Shown: in pieces, positions 1 through 7,823 of the stretch | Layout: each line of letters begins with the position of its first letter | Numbering within the stretch: position 1 is the stretch's first letter | Origin: JAWKHR01 sp041394725 | Lineage (GTDB): Bacteria; Acidobacteriota; Vicinamibacteria; Vicinamibacterales; SCN-69-37 | Direction: 5' to 3' | DNA length: 64,000 nucleotides | Assembly (NCBI GenBank): GCA_041394725.1 | Contig: JAWKHR010000011.1 | Span: 62,001-126,000 of the forward strand | Position numbers and translations under genes: made by a program | The notes under the pieces: generated by a model | The model's database searches: none | Told to the model about the DNA's origin: nothing | What the model saw: the letters and a program-made list of their open reading frames with translations, nothing else

Positions 1-121
1 AGGTGAGCACGCTCGCGGCCAGGCCGGCCGCGGCCGGCAGGAGCAGCAGCGCGACCGCGACCACGTTGGTGCGCAGGCGGCTCGTCGGTTCGTCGGTGGC
101 GCTCAGGGAGATGGCAGTCAC
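1..121 (-). CDS. N-terminal part of a membrane protein, cut by the window edge
   Basis: A GTG at 121 opens a frame that runs off the start of the window. The visible 40 residues read MTAISLSATDEPTSRL followed by a charged turn and a hydrophobic stretch (VVAVALLLLPAAAGLAASVL), so a membrane segment begins at about residue 20. It starts 21 nt after the stop of the GntR-type regulator on the same strand. YtrA/YhcF-type GntR genes are often followed by membrane or ABC-transporter genes, so this is probably the second gene of a small operon. The family cannot be decided from 40 residues. Confidence 0.5.
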   Translation of the reverse strand, partial: MTAISLSATDEPTSRLRTNVVAVALLLLPAAAGLAASVLT

Positions 122-142
122 GGGGCCTCCTGGTCCTTCGGG

Positions 143-508
143 TCAGTCGAATCGATCGAGTTCCCGCCGGAGATCGGCGGTCGTGAATCCCAGCGCCGCC
201 GCCTCGTCGACGGTGCGCCGGACGAGCTGTCGCAGGTCCGAGTCGCGACCGCGGCGCGGCGGGCCGCCTGCGGCGACGAAGGTCCCGACGCCGCGGCGGG
301 TCTCGAGGACGCCCGCGCGCTCGAGGTCGGCGTAGACGCGGGCGACGGTGTTGGCGTTGACGCGCAGGTCGACGGCGAGCTGCCGGACGGTCGGCAGTTT
401 CGCGCCCGGCCCGAGCCGCCCGGTCCCGATGGCGCCCCGGATGCCCTGTTCGAGCTGGGCATAGAGCGGCGTGGGGTGCCGATGGTCGAGTGCGAGGAAC
501 GCGTCCAC
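143..508 (-). CDS. GntR-family transcriptional regulator (YtrA/YhcF type)
   Basis: This is a 121-aa protein made almost entirely of a winged helix-turn-helix. The start is HPTPLYAQLEQGIRGAI, then the recognition region LPTVRQLAVDLRVNANTVARVYADLERAGVL and the wing ETRRGVGTFVA. These are hallmarks of the short YtrA branch of GntR regulators, which lack a large effector-binding domain and usually repress their own operon and a neighbouring transporter. The GTG at 508 fits the family start. It has no Shine-Dalgarno but lies 7 nt after a good -10 box, so the mRNA is probably leaderless. A perfect 12-bp palindrome overlaps that -10 box and is the obvious autorepression site. The effector is unknown. 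Confidence 0.9.
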   Translation of the reverse strand: MDAFLALDHRHPTPLYAQLEQGIRGAIGTGRLGPGAKLPTVRQLAVDLRVNANTVARVYADLERAGVLETRRGVGTFVAAGGPPRRGRDSDLRQLVRRTVDEAAALGFTTADLRRELDRFD

Positions 509-515
509 GATGTCT

Positions 516-544
516 ATTGTACTAGTACATTAGAACAATTACAA
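516..544 (-). promoter_or_regulatory. Promoter with overlapping palindromic operator for the GntR operon
   Basis: Read on the minus strand: -35 TTGTAA (539-544), a 17-nt spacer and -10 TACAAT (516-521). The GTG start is only 7 nt further on, so transcription should begin at or next to the start codon. The perfect palindrome TGTACTAGTACA (518-529) covers the -10 and part of the spacer, where a bound GntR dimer would block RNA polymerase. The operator role is inferred from position and symmetry. Confidence 0.65.
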
Positions 545-561
545 GGGCAAGACGGCTGCCA

Positions 562-618
562 AAAAAGACACCGGGAGTCTTTTTCCGAATTTCGGAAAAA
601 GACTCCCGGTGTCTTTTT
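562..618. repeat. 57-bp perfect palindrome, probably doubling as a transcription terminator
   Basis: Two 28-base arms are perfectly complementary around a single central base at 590. Each arm also has its own smaller symmetry: AAAAAGAC and GTCTTTTT enclose a CCGGG core. It lies 20 bp beyond the stop of the BON gene on the minus strand and ends in a T run in that direction, so it should terminate that gene. Damaged or half copies occur at 2553-2602 and 7791-7812, so it is a repeat family and not only a local terminator. Confidence 0.8.
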
Positions 619-638
619 CGCTGGCGGTGTCTCTTCCG

Positions 639-1157
639 CTAGCGGCCGTCCAGCGTGAGGCGGTTGGTGACGCTGAAAGCGCCGTCCACCTGGGCGAGCG
701 CGTAGGCCATCATGCGCTCGACCTCGCTGTTGACCGCGCCGGTCAGTGTCACCCGGCCCCGCTCCACGATGATGTGGATCGGCGGGTTCGTCATCGACGC
801 GTACTGCCAGAACGTCGAGTGCGTGTAGATCGCCCGCGCGATCCGCACCCGCAGGTCCTGGTCCGTCGTCGATGCCGGCAGCACCTCGAGCTGGTTGACC
901 AGCCGCTCGTCGCCCGCCGCGCGGCCGACCCGCTCGCCGATGTCCTTCACCTTGTAGGCCGCGGTCACGCGACCCGTCAGCGTCACGACCCCATTCGCCA
1001 CCGCGATGTTCACGTCGTCGAAGATCGTGAACTGCGGATAGCCACGCACGGCCAGCGCCGCCTGCCGGGCGAGGTCCGCATCGGATCGCTGGGCAGCAGC
1101 CGGCCGGGGAAGCAGGAGGACGACGGCGGCCAGGAACGTGGTGAGAAACGTGCGCAT
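639..1157 (-). CDS. Secreted BON-domain protein
   Basis: A 172-aa protein with a signal peptide (MRTFLTTFLAAVVLLLPRPAAAQ) and two BON units: about residues 25-90 (DLARQAALAVRGYPQFTIFDDVNIAVANGVVTLTGRV) and 95-170 (IVERGRVTLTGAVNSEVERMMAYALAQVDGAFSVTNRL). BON domains are small alpha/beta modules found in OsmY and other periplasmic proteins, thought to bind membranes or polymers. The ATG at 1157 is preceded by a GGGGG tract and directly precedes the signal peptide; a longer upstream frame adds only a non-conserved extension. A degraded copy of the gene lies at 2621-3145. Periplasmic location is inferred from the leader. Confidence 0.85.
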   Translation of the reverse strand: MRTFLTTFLAAVVLLLPRPAAAQRSDADLARQAALAVRGYPQFTIFDDVNIAVANGVVTLTGRVTAAYKVKDIGERVGRAAGDERLVNQLEVLPASTTDQDLRVRIARAIYTHSTFWQYASMTNPPIHIIVERGRVTLTGAVNSEVERMMAYALAQVDGAFSVTNRLTLDGR

Positions 1158-1489
1158 TGCAGGCCCCCTGACGAGGCGGGCTGGGTCTGCCAGGTTCAAG
1201 AGCAAGTCCGGTACCAAGGCGCCGGACATCCACCCGGCCGCTCGCGCGAAGCCGTCCGGGAATGACCGTGGTGCGATGTCCTGACGCGAGTACGCCGGGT
1301 GTCGCTCACCGACCGGAACGGCCCTGCGGTTCCGCGGGCGTCGCCTGTGGGGTCTCCAGAGCGGCTCGCGGTTTCACCGGTGTCGCGTGCGGTTTCCGCG
1401 CCGGCGCCCACGGTCGCCCGGCGGTCGCCCGTCGCGCGCCGCGGCCTGCCCGTCAGAGCGCGAGGATCGTCAGGACGCCCTGATGGCCC

Positions 1490-2520
1490 GCCGGAGTAGC
1501 CGCAGGCCGCTGATCCCGCTCGGCGGGATCGAGCGTCACGCGCCCCTCGATTCGCCTCGCCCCCACGCTCCGGAGCCGGATGTCCACGCCCGATGCTCTT
1601 CGCCGGCGACGACCTCGACCACCGCCGCGTCTTCCGGTGCCACGTCACGAAAGGCGGCTTCGAAGATCCGCAGACCCTGTCGACCTGCGCCGGCCGGGTA
1701 GCGGTGACGAGCGGGAAACCTCCTCGGATCAGGCGATCGAGGCTCTTGATCGAGCCAGCCGGCGAGCATCGGCGCCCGGGGCAGGCTCGATCCGTGGGGC
1801 GGCGGCGCGCCGGCCGCGCCATCCTTATACCTCGGCGTCGCGCCCACCACGCAGGATCCGGGCTCGACGCCGCTGATGCGGGTACGCCCCTGTATCGTCC
1901 GTGACCGCGACGTAGCGCCCACCCAGACGCGCCGTCGCCGACCGTGCGTCGCGCGTATGCCGTGACCAGCAGGGCCACGACCGGACGCCCAAGCCCGTGT
2001 CATCGACCACCCGTCCCGCCAGAATGCTCCGCGGCACGGCGATCGTGAGTCGCGCGAGCGGCAGGTTGCGTGTGATCCGCACGCTGGCGGTTCCCGTGAC
2101 GTCCAGCGAGTCGGCGGATTCTGGAAATCGCATGCACGGGAAGGGCGGCAACCGACGGGTGAAACACCCTCAGGGTGACCTGAGTCTCCCTCGCCGATGA
2201 CGGGGCCCTGAGCAGGCATGGCCCTGGAGATCGGTCGTCGCGTCGAGGACGATCAGGTCTGAACCGTCTGCGCCGGGGATGGTCCCGACCACGCGGGCGC
2301 CCTGAAGCGTTCGGCCTGTCTCGCTGGCGACGATCGCCGCCGGGATCAGAGCCTGGATAGTGGCCCGGCCGCACTGGAACCCCGGCCTGCCCCGACTGGA
2401 CAAGGCCCCGTCGCCGGCGCCGCCGCCACGACCACACCGGCAAACGCAGCCGCCGCCATCACGAGCCACCCGCTCGAGACGTGTCCCCCACCCCGGCGCC
2501 AGGCATGACACCGGCTTAGA
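1490..2520 (-). pseudogene. Shattered carboxypeptidase-regulatory-like (CnaB-type) protein gene
   Basis: No single frame is intact, but family-typical pieces appear on the minus strand in changing frames. In order they are ETGRTLQGARVV and TTDLQGH (about 2290-2390), LTIAVPRSILAGRVVDDTGLGV (about 1980-2060), VAVTDDTGAY (about 1890-1920), ISGVEPGSCVVGATPRYKDGAAG (about 1815-1870) and LRIFEAAFRDVAPEDAAVVEVVAG (about 1600-1670). The order matches secreted acidobacterial proteins built of carboxypeptidase-regulatory-like beta-sandwich domains. At least four frame changes are needed to join them. Either the gene is decayed or this stretch carries sequencing errors; the flanking duplicate is damaged in the same way. 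Confidence 0.6.
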
Positions 2521-2552
2521 CCTCTGCCCCTGGTAAGACGGTTGTTGTGGGA

Positions 2553-2602
2553 AGACACCGGGAGTCTTCCGAATTTCGGAAAGACCTTCGGTGTCTTTTT
2601 CG
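2553..2602. repeat. Decayed copy of the 562-618 palindrome
   Basis: It begins GACACCGGGAGTCTTCC, keeps the central GAATTTC, and ends ACCTTCGGTGTCTTTTT. The inner A/T runs are shortened and one substitution breaks the symmetry. It is part of the larger duplicate. Confidence 0.7.
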
Positions 2603-2620
2603 CTGGCGGTGTCTCTTCCG

Positions 2621-3145
2621 CTAGCGGCCGTCCAGCGTGAGGCGGTTGGTGACGCTGAAAGCGCCGTCCACCTGGGCGAGCGCGTAGGCCATCATGCGCT
2701 CGACCTCGTTGACCGCGCCGGTCAGTGTCACCCGGCCCTACTCCACGATGACGTGGACGGCGGGTTCGTCATCGACGCGTGCACGCCAGAACGTCGAGTG
2801 CGGTGTAGATCGCCCGCGCGATCCGCACCTGCAGTGGTCCTGGTCCGTCGTCGATGCCGGTGCAGCACCTCGAGCTGGTTGACCAGCCGCTCGTCGCCCG
2901 CCGCGCGGCTGGCCGACCCGCTCGCCGATGTCCTTCACCTTGTAGGCCGCGGTCAGCGCGACCCGTCAGCGTCACGACCCTATCTGCCACCGCGATGTTC
3001 ACGTCGTCGAAGATCGTGAACTGCGGATAGCCACGCACGGCCAGCGCCGCCTGCCGGGCGAGGTCCGCATCGGATCGCCAAGCAGCAGCCGGTCGGGGAA
3101 GCAGGAGGACGACGGCGGCCAGGAACGTGGTGAGAACGCAGGCAT
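2621..3145 (-). pseudogene. Broken second copy of the BON-domain gene
   Basis: It is collinear with 639-1157 but interrupted by several small indels (near 2709, 2790, 2812, 2834, 2864, 2910 and 2955), so no frame spans it. The promoter-proximal fragment still reads LARQAALAVRGYPQFTIFDDVNIAVADRVVTLTGRA before shifting. The start codon region is altered too. A functional protein is not expected if the sequence is right. Confidence 0.8.
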
Positions 3146-3440
3146 TGCAGGCTCCCTCGACGAGGCGGGCTGGGTCTGCCAGGTTCAAGAGCAAGTCCGG
3201 GCATTGGGCGCCGGACATCCACCCGCCGCTCGCGCGAAGCCGTCCGGGAATGACCGTGGTGCGATGTCCTGACGCGAGTACGCCGGGTGTCGCTCACCGA
3301 CCGGAACGGCCCTGCGGTTCCGCGGGCGTCGCCCGTGGGGTCCCCAGAGCGGCTCGCGGTTTCACCGGTGTCGCGTGCGGTTTCCGCGCCGGCGCCCACG
3401 GTCGCCCGGCGGTCGCCCGTCGCGCGCCGCGGCCTGCCCC

Positions 3441-4175
3441 TCAGAGCGCGAGGATCGTCAGGACGCCCAGCGTGATGAGCACCACCTGGCGCGGCGAGTT
3501 CCGGTCGAGATTGCCGCGATGCAGGCTCGGGATGAGATCCGCCATCGCGACATACAGGAAGTTGCCGGCCGCGAACCCGAGCACGTAGGGCACCACGTGC
3601 GGCGCCGACGTCCCGAACGTGAGCATCGCCGCCGCGCCGACCACGCCGCCGATCGCCGACGAGAGATTGAGAATCAGCGCCTGCGACCGTGACCGGCCAG
3701 ACGCGAGCAGGATCGCGAAGTCGCCCGCCTCCTGCGGAATCTCGTGCGCCGCCACCGCCAGCGCCGTCGTCACCCCGAGCGGCAGCGAGATGAGCGCCGC
3801 CGCCGCAATCACCACGCCGTCCACGAACGTGTGGATCGCGTCGCCCACGATCACCAGCGTCACCGTGCTGTGGTGAATCTCGCAGGACTGGTCGTCATGG
3901 CAGTGCCGCCACAGGACCAGCTTCTCCAGGATGAAGAACGTCAGGATGCCCGTCAGCAACGCGCCGAGCGCGCGCACCGGCGGCAGCGACTCGAGCGCCT
4001 CGGGCACGAGCGACAGCAATGCCGCGCCCAGCAGCGTGCCGACGGCATACGACACCAGCCATGGCACGGCGCGCGTACGCACGTCCTGATGGAAGAGAAG
4101 AAGGAGGGACGCCGTCAGCAGGCCGCCCACGCTGCCCGCGATGGACAACCCCATCGCGGCGGACCACACACCCAC
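3441..4175 (-). CDS. ZIP-family metal transporter
   Basis: A 244-aa integral membrane protein with about eight hydrophobic segments. The two metal-site helices of the ZIP/SLC39 family are clear: HTFVDGVVIAAA (about residues 115-126) and HEIPQEAGDFAILL (about 145-158). A short His-rich loop (HCHDDQSCEIHH, about 91-102) precedes them, as in many zinc carriers. It should import a divalent metal, zinc or iron being most likely; selectivity cannot be read from sequence. GTG at 4175 keeps the whole first membrane helix; an ATG at 4154 would trim it. It lies 39 nt behind the VWA gene and probably ends that operon. Confidence 0.9.
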   Translation of the reverse strand: MGVWSAAMGLSIAGSVGGLLTASLLLLFHQDVRTRAVPWLVSYAVGTLLGAALLSLVPEALESLPPVRALGALLTGILTFFILEKLVLWRHCHDDQSCEIHHSTVTLVIVGDAIHTFVDGVVIAAAALISLPLGVTTALAVAAHEIPQEAGDFAILLASGRSRSQALILNLSSAIGGVVGAAAMLTFGTSAPHVVPYVLGFAAGNFLYVAMADLIPSLHRGNLDRNSPRQVVLITLGVLTILAL

Positions 4176-4214
4176 GCGCAGAATCGTAGCAGGGTTCGCG
4201 GCGCGCCGGACGGA

Positions 4215-5360
4215 CTACCCCGCCACGTAGCCGCGACGCGCCCGGACCGTGTACCGGCCGCCGCGCACCCGGACGTCGATCGTGTGCCACTTGCCGTCAC
4301 GCGGCAGCGAGGACACGTAGCCCAGGAAATACTGCTGGCTGAGCTCACTCGCGATGCCCGCGGTCGCCGGGTCCAGGTCGCGCGCCGAGACGATGATCTC
4401 CGTCCGGCCGCCGCTGTCGTCGGTGATGCCACGGAGCGCGTCGGCGTTGATCCGCTCGGAGTTCGACGCCGATCCGCGCCGGGATCCACCAGGGAAGGTG
4501 GACGCCGAGGAAGACGCCGCCGCCGATGACGACGGCGGCGGGCTCGGCGGCACGTAGGCCGGCGCGCCCGGAAACGCCTTCGGCACGGGTCGGGATCGGG
4601 TCGCCGCCGTCGATCCGCCGGACGCGCTCGATCCACTCGATCCGCCGGCCGTCCGCCGCGACGCCGCGGCCGCGCCGGTGCCGTTCGGCGTGCCCGACGC
4701 GTCGATGCCGATGGCGTAGACCAGCACCTCGGTCTCGCGAATCAGCCGCGAGACGTCCGCCTGGTTCGTCCGGCTCGAGGTGTCGTTGCCGTCGGAGATC
4801 ACGACGATCGCCTTCTTGCGACGCGTGCCCTGCTGGGCGAGCGGCACGGCGGCGGCCAGCGTGTCGTAGATGGCCGTGCCGCCGACGGGCTTCACCGCGC
4901 CGAGCGCCCGGCTCACCGCCCGGCGATCGGTCGTCCATCCCTGCACCAGGTCCGGCCGGCTGTCGAACCGGTACAGAAAGACCTCGTCGTCGCGCCCGAG
5001 CAGGTCGAAGAGGAACCGATCGAGCGCCGCCTGCGCCGCGACGATCTTCTCGCCGACCATGCTGCCGCTCGTGTCGAGCGCGATGCCCAGGCTCACCGGC
5101 ACGCGTTCGGCCTCGAACTGCGAGATCGCCTGCGGCTGCCCGTTCTCGAGAACCTCGAAGTCGTCGGCCTTGAGGCCCTGCACGAACCGGCCGTGCTCGT
5201 CGGTCACCGTCACCGTGACGTTGATCAGGTCGACACCGGTCTTGAACGAGAAGCCCTGTCCCGTCGGCCGTTCCTGGCCCGCGGGCGACACCACCGCGCA
5301 GGCGACGAGCATGGCGGCCACCGCGACGGCCGCGGGAACCGGCGAGGTCAGGCGCGTCAT
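4215..5360 (-). CDS. Secreted VWA protein (VWFA-related acidobacterial type)
   Basis: A 381-aa protein with an N-terminal signal/anchor (AAVAVAAMLVACAVV). A conserved segment follows (VDLINVTVTVTDEHGRFVQGLKADDFEVLENGQ), then a von Willebrand A domain with the metal-site motif DTSGSM at about residues 97-102 and VISDGND at about 189-195. This matches the VWFA-related domain family that is expanded in Acidobacteria; ligand and function are unknown. A Ser/Gly/Ala/Pro-rich linker (about 228-305) splits the domain's last part (RINADALRGITDDSGGRTEIIVSARDLD) from the rest. The C-terminus YFLGYVSSLPRDGKWHTIDVRV is typical. It starts 2 nt after its upstream neighbour's stop. Confidence 0.85.
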   Translation of the reverse strand: MTRLTSPVPAAVAVAAMLVACAVVSPAGQERPTGQGFSFKTGVDLINVTVTVTDEHGRFVQGLKADDFEVLENGQPQAISQFEAERVPVSLGIALDTSGSMVGEKIVAAQAALDRFLFDLLGRDDEVFLYRFDSRPDLVQGWTTDRRAVSRALGAVKPVGGTAIYDTLAAAVPLAQQGTRRKKAIVVISDGNDTSSRTNQADVSRLIRETEVLVYAIGIDASGTPNGTGAAAASRRTAGGSSGSSASGGSTAATRSRPVPKAFPGAPAYVPPSPPPSSSAAASSSASTFPGGSRRGSASNSERINADALRGITDDSGGRTEIIVSARDLDPATAGIASELSQQYFLGYVSSLPRDGKWHTIDVRVRGGRYTVRARRGYVAG

Positions 5361-5362
5361 GG

Positions 5363-6628
5363 TCAGCCCTCGGTGCGCGGGCGCGTGCCGCGCGGATAGG
5401 TGACGACGTGATCGGGGTTCGCGTCGCGGGAGTCCGAGTCGACACCACCGCCACCGGCGCTGCCGCTGCCTCCGGCCGCGTCATCGCGCCGGTCCACGTG
5501 CGCCACGACCTCGCCGTCGCGCAGCCGGAACCCGACGCGGTACCGCGTCACGCCCGTCACGCCGGGCACCGTCACGGCAAAGGACGACGTCTGCCCGCCG
5601 CGCAGGTCGTCCACGAGCAGCGGTGCGCGCCCCGTCGCGATCTGCCGCCCGTCCGCGCCGAACAGGTAGACGACCGCGGCGACGTGCGCCGCCGGCGGCC
5701 CGGCGTCGGGATTCTGCACGACGCCGCTGACCGTGAAGTCGCCCCCGGGCGTCACCACGTGACCGAGCGACGTGAGCTCCAGCGGCGGCCGTTCCGTGCC
5801 CGCACCGGTCGCCTCGCGGCCGAACGGCAGCAGCGAAAGTGCCGGCGTGTCGCGCAGGGCGAACGCCGTGCCGGCGCCCGACGCCAGCACGAGCGCGACG
5901 ACGACCAGCGCGACGCGCGGCCCGGAGGACGGCGCCGTCGGCGCGGCCGGGCCGAAGAGCGGTGCCGCGTCCGACAGCGGCGTGTCGGCGAGGTCGTCGG
6001 CGCGACGAATCGGGCGCTCGTCGAACGGCACGTCCGCGGGCGGCCGCCTGGTCGGGGGCCGGCTCGCCGGCCGGCGCGCGTGGCGGACCGGCGCGCCGGA
6101 CTGCCGCACCTCCTCGGCAATCTCAGGATCCTCGTCGCCACGCGGCGCGGGCGGTGGCGCGTCCAGGTAGTCGGTGTCGCTGTCCGGAAACTGCGCGAGC
6201 TCCGGTGGTACCTCGGCCGGCACGGCGTCGCGGTCGCGGGCGCGACGCGCCGTGGCGACGCGCGTCCACCGGGATCCGGTTCGATGGGACGCGCTCCGTT
6301 GCTCGAGCTCCGCCGTCGCGCGGGTCATCGGTGTCGGCGCGGCCAGGCGATCCAGCGGGTCGTCGATCGCCCGGTCCGTCGTCATCGGCAGGTCGTGAGC
6401 CGGACGGCCGGCGTCGTCGGCTGGCGCCTCGGCGTCGAGCGACCATGACGCGTCGGCTGGCGCCTCGGCGTCGAGCGACCACGACGCGTCGGCCGCCGCC
6501 TCCGCGAGCCGATCGGCCCGCGCCTGCGTCCGCCGATCCTGGGCGCGGAGCAGCTTCCAGGCGATGAGCGACATCCCGCTCGCGATCGCGAACGAGAGCA
6601 GCGAGACACCGACGAGCGCGTATTCCAT
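5363..6628 (-). CDS. Two-helix membrane protein with C-terminal FxLYD/DUF3426-like domain
   Basis: A 421-aa protein of unknown function. One membrane helix lies at residues 3-27 (ALVGVSLLSFAIASGMSLIAWKLL), a long Ala/Asp/Pro/Arg-rich disordered region at about 35-240, and a second helix at about 245-262 (ALVVVALVLASGAGTAFAL). A beta-rich domain follows at about 285-385 (GGDFTVSGVVQNPDAGPPAAHVAAVVYLFGADGRQI), resembling FxLYD/DUF3426 immunoglobulin-like domains. The disordered region holds two tandem 12-residue units encoded by a 36-bp repeat. The gene lies between a TonB-family gene and a VWA gene with only a few bases on each side, so one envelope operon is likely. Confidence 0.7.
   Translation of the reverse strand: MEYALVGVSLLSFAIASGMSLIAWKLLRAQDRRTQARADRLAEAAADASWSLDAEAPADASWSLDAEAPADDAGRPAHDLPMTTDRAIDDPLDRLAAPTPMTRATAELEQRSASHRTGSRWTRVATARRARDRDAVPAEVPPELAQFPDSDTDYLDAPPPAPRGDEDPEIAEEVRQSGAPVRHARRPASRPPTRRPPADVPFDERPIRRADDLADTPLSDAAPLFGPAAPTAPSSGPRVALVVVALVLASGAGTAFALRDTPALSLLPFGREATGAGTERPPLELTSLGHVVTPGGDFTVSGVVQNPDAGPPAAHVAAVVYLFGADGRQIATGRAPLLVDDLRGGQTSSFAVTVPGVTGVTRYRVGFRLRDGEVVAHVDRRDDAAGGSGSAGGGGVDSDSRDANPDHVVTYPRGTRPRTEG
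6421..6492. repeat. Tandem repeat, 2 x 36 bp, inside a coding region
   Basis: Units 6421-6456 and 6457-6492 differ at one base. They encode two copies of ASWSLDAEAPAD in the disordered segment of the membrane protein. The period is a multiple of three, so copy number can change without a frameshift. Confidence 0.9.
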
Positions 6629-6634
6629 CTGGCC

Positions 6635-7684
6635 TTACCTCAATCTGAACGCGACGGAGACCGTGACCACGACGTCGACGGGCGTGCCCTGGCGCTGGGC
6701 CGGCGAGAAGCGCCACTGCCGGACCGCATCGATGGCGCGTTGATCCAGCCCGGCGCCGAGACTGCGCACCACGCGGACGTTGCCGACCGCGCCCGACCGG
6801 GTGACGACGATCTCGAGATCGACTTCGCCTTCGATGGCCTGGCGGCGCGCCTCGGTCGTGTACTGCGGCCGCACTTCCCGGGTCAGGACGGGTGGTGTCA
6901 CGCCGCTGCCGGGACGGAACGGCCCCCCGCCTGTACCGCCACCCTCGCCGGGACCGATGCCGGCGCCGCGGCCTTCCCCGATGCCGGTGCCCGATCCCGA
7001 GCCGACCCCGCCGCCCTGTCCCGGTCCCGGAGAAGGCATCGGCCGCGGTGGCGCGCCGAGCAGGCCGGCCTCATCCACCGGGTCGCCCGCAATCGGCACG
7101 ACCGGCGCGACGACCGCGTTCAGCTCGGCGCTGGGCGGAATCGGGGGCTTCTCGACGAGGCTCGGCTGCGGGGGCGGCGTGGGTCGTGGCCGGGGGCGGT
7201 AGGGTGGCCGGCGGGGAGGTGGCGGAATGCGCCGCGGCGGAGGTACCGGGTTCGAGATGCGCCGGACGTCGGACACCCGCTGTGCCGGTGGCGGAGGCGC
7301 CGGGACCTCGAGACCACCCCCGCCGCCGCCACCTCCCGGGCCGAGCGACACCGTGTACACCAGCCGGACCGGCTGGCTGACCGTTGCCTCGGTGTCCTGC
7401 GCCAGCAGCCCGAGGGCGCCGGCGAGGAGCAGCAGCGCCAGGCCCGCGGCATGAGCGCTGCCCGAGAGCACCAGCGGGGCGGCAGTGCGCCGGCGCCTCT
7501 GGACGGGCAGGGTGACCGGGCTGCGGTCGGATTCGGTCACCGTGGCCCGGCCGGTGAGGATTCTGACCAGCCGGACGGCCTCCCCGAAGGGAATCCGGCC
7601 CTCCGGAGGCGTGAGCCCGGCGTCTCGGAGGCGGGCCGTGGCGGCGGTCGGGCGCAGGCCGGAGGCCCTCGCGACCTCGGCCAT
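6635..7684 (-). CDS. TonB-family protein with N-terminal helix-turn-helix-like segment
   Basis: A 349-aa protein. The C-terminal ~90 residues are a TonB domain (REVRPQYTTEARRQAIEGEVDLEIVVTRSGAV ... AIDAVRQWRFSPA). A membrane helix (about 75-96), a glycine run and a long Pro-rich, periplasm-spanning linker precede it, the normal order for TonB. Unusually, the first ~50 residues (MAEVARASGLRPTAATARLRDAGLTPPEGRIPFGEAVRLVRIL) look like a MerR/HTH-type DNA-binding or protein-binding segment. The ATG at 7684 has a GAGGAA Shine-Dalgarno six bases upstream; an ATG at 7729 in frame has none. It heads the operon with the membrane protein, VWA and ZIP genes. Confidence 0.8.
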   Translation of the reverse strand: MAEVARASGLRPTAATARLRDAGLTPPEGRIPFGEAVRLVRILTGRATVTESDRSPVTLPVQRRRRTAAPLVLSGSAHAAGLALLLLAGALGLLAQDTEATVSQPVRLVYTVSLGPGGGGGGGGLEVPAPPPPAQRVSDVRRISNPVPPPRRIPPPPRRPPYRPRPRPTPPPQPSLVEKPPIPPSAELNAVVAPVVPIAGDPVDEAGLLGAPPRPMPSPGPGQGGGVGSGSGTGIGEGRGAGIGPGEGGGTGGGPFRPGSGVTPPVLTREVRPQYTTEARRQAIEGEVDLEIVVTRSGAVGNVRVVRSLGAGLDQRAIDAVRQWRFSPAQRQGTPVDVVVTVSVAFRLR

Positions 7685-7790
7685 CGAGAATTCCTCGCCG
7701 TGCCCGTGTGCTCCCCGCCCCGGCTGCATGAGATCTGGACGTCCTGCCGTCCTTTTCGGCCTCTCGGCCGCCCGCCGTCAGGGCGAAGCG

Positions 7791-7812
7791 AAAAAGACTC
7801 CCGGTGTCTTTT
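7791..7812. repeat. Single-arm copy of the AAAAAGAC...GTCTTTT palindrome
   Basis: The bases AAAAAGACTCCCGGTGTC plus a T run match one arm of the 562-618 palindrome and can fold as a 7-bp stem around a CCGG-containing loop. It lies in the divergent region between the TonB-family gene and the SDR. Its last T begins the SDR's -10 box. Confidence 0.75.
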
Positions 7813-7817
7813 AGACT
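7812..7817 (+). promoter_or_regulatory. -10 box of the SDR gene (leaderless)
   Basis: TAGACT is followed by six pyrimidine-rich bases and then the ATG at 7824. No Shine-Dalgarno is present, so the transcript probably starts at the ATG. No good -35 is visible because the repeat occupies that position. Confidence 0.45.
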
Positions 7818-7823
7818 CTCTCC

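Larger units (their letters stand above)
2551..3468. repeat. Degraded direct duplicate of 562-1480
   Basis: This segment repeats 562-1480 in the same orientation: the palindrome, the BON gene, the roughly 220-bp non-coding stretch behind it and the last codons of the ZIP gene. The non-coding part is nearly identical with substitutions only. The BON part differs by many 1-3 nt indels, several of them insertions of TG or CTG. Because copy 1 ends exactly after the last nine codons of the ZIP gene (1453-1480), the ancestral order was ZIP then BON, and copy 1 plus 1481-2550 arose as an extra unit. Confidence 0.85.
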
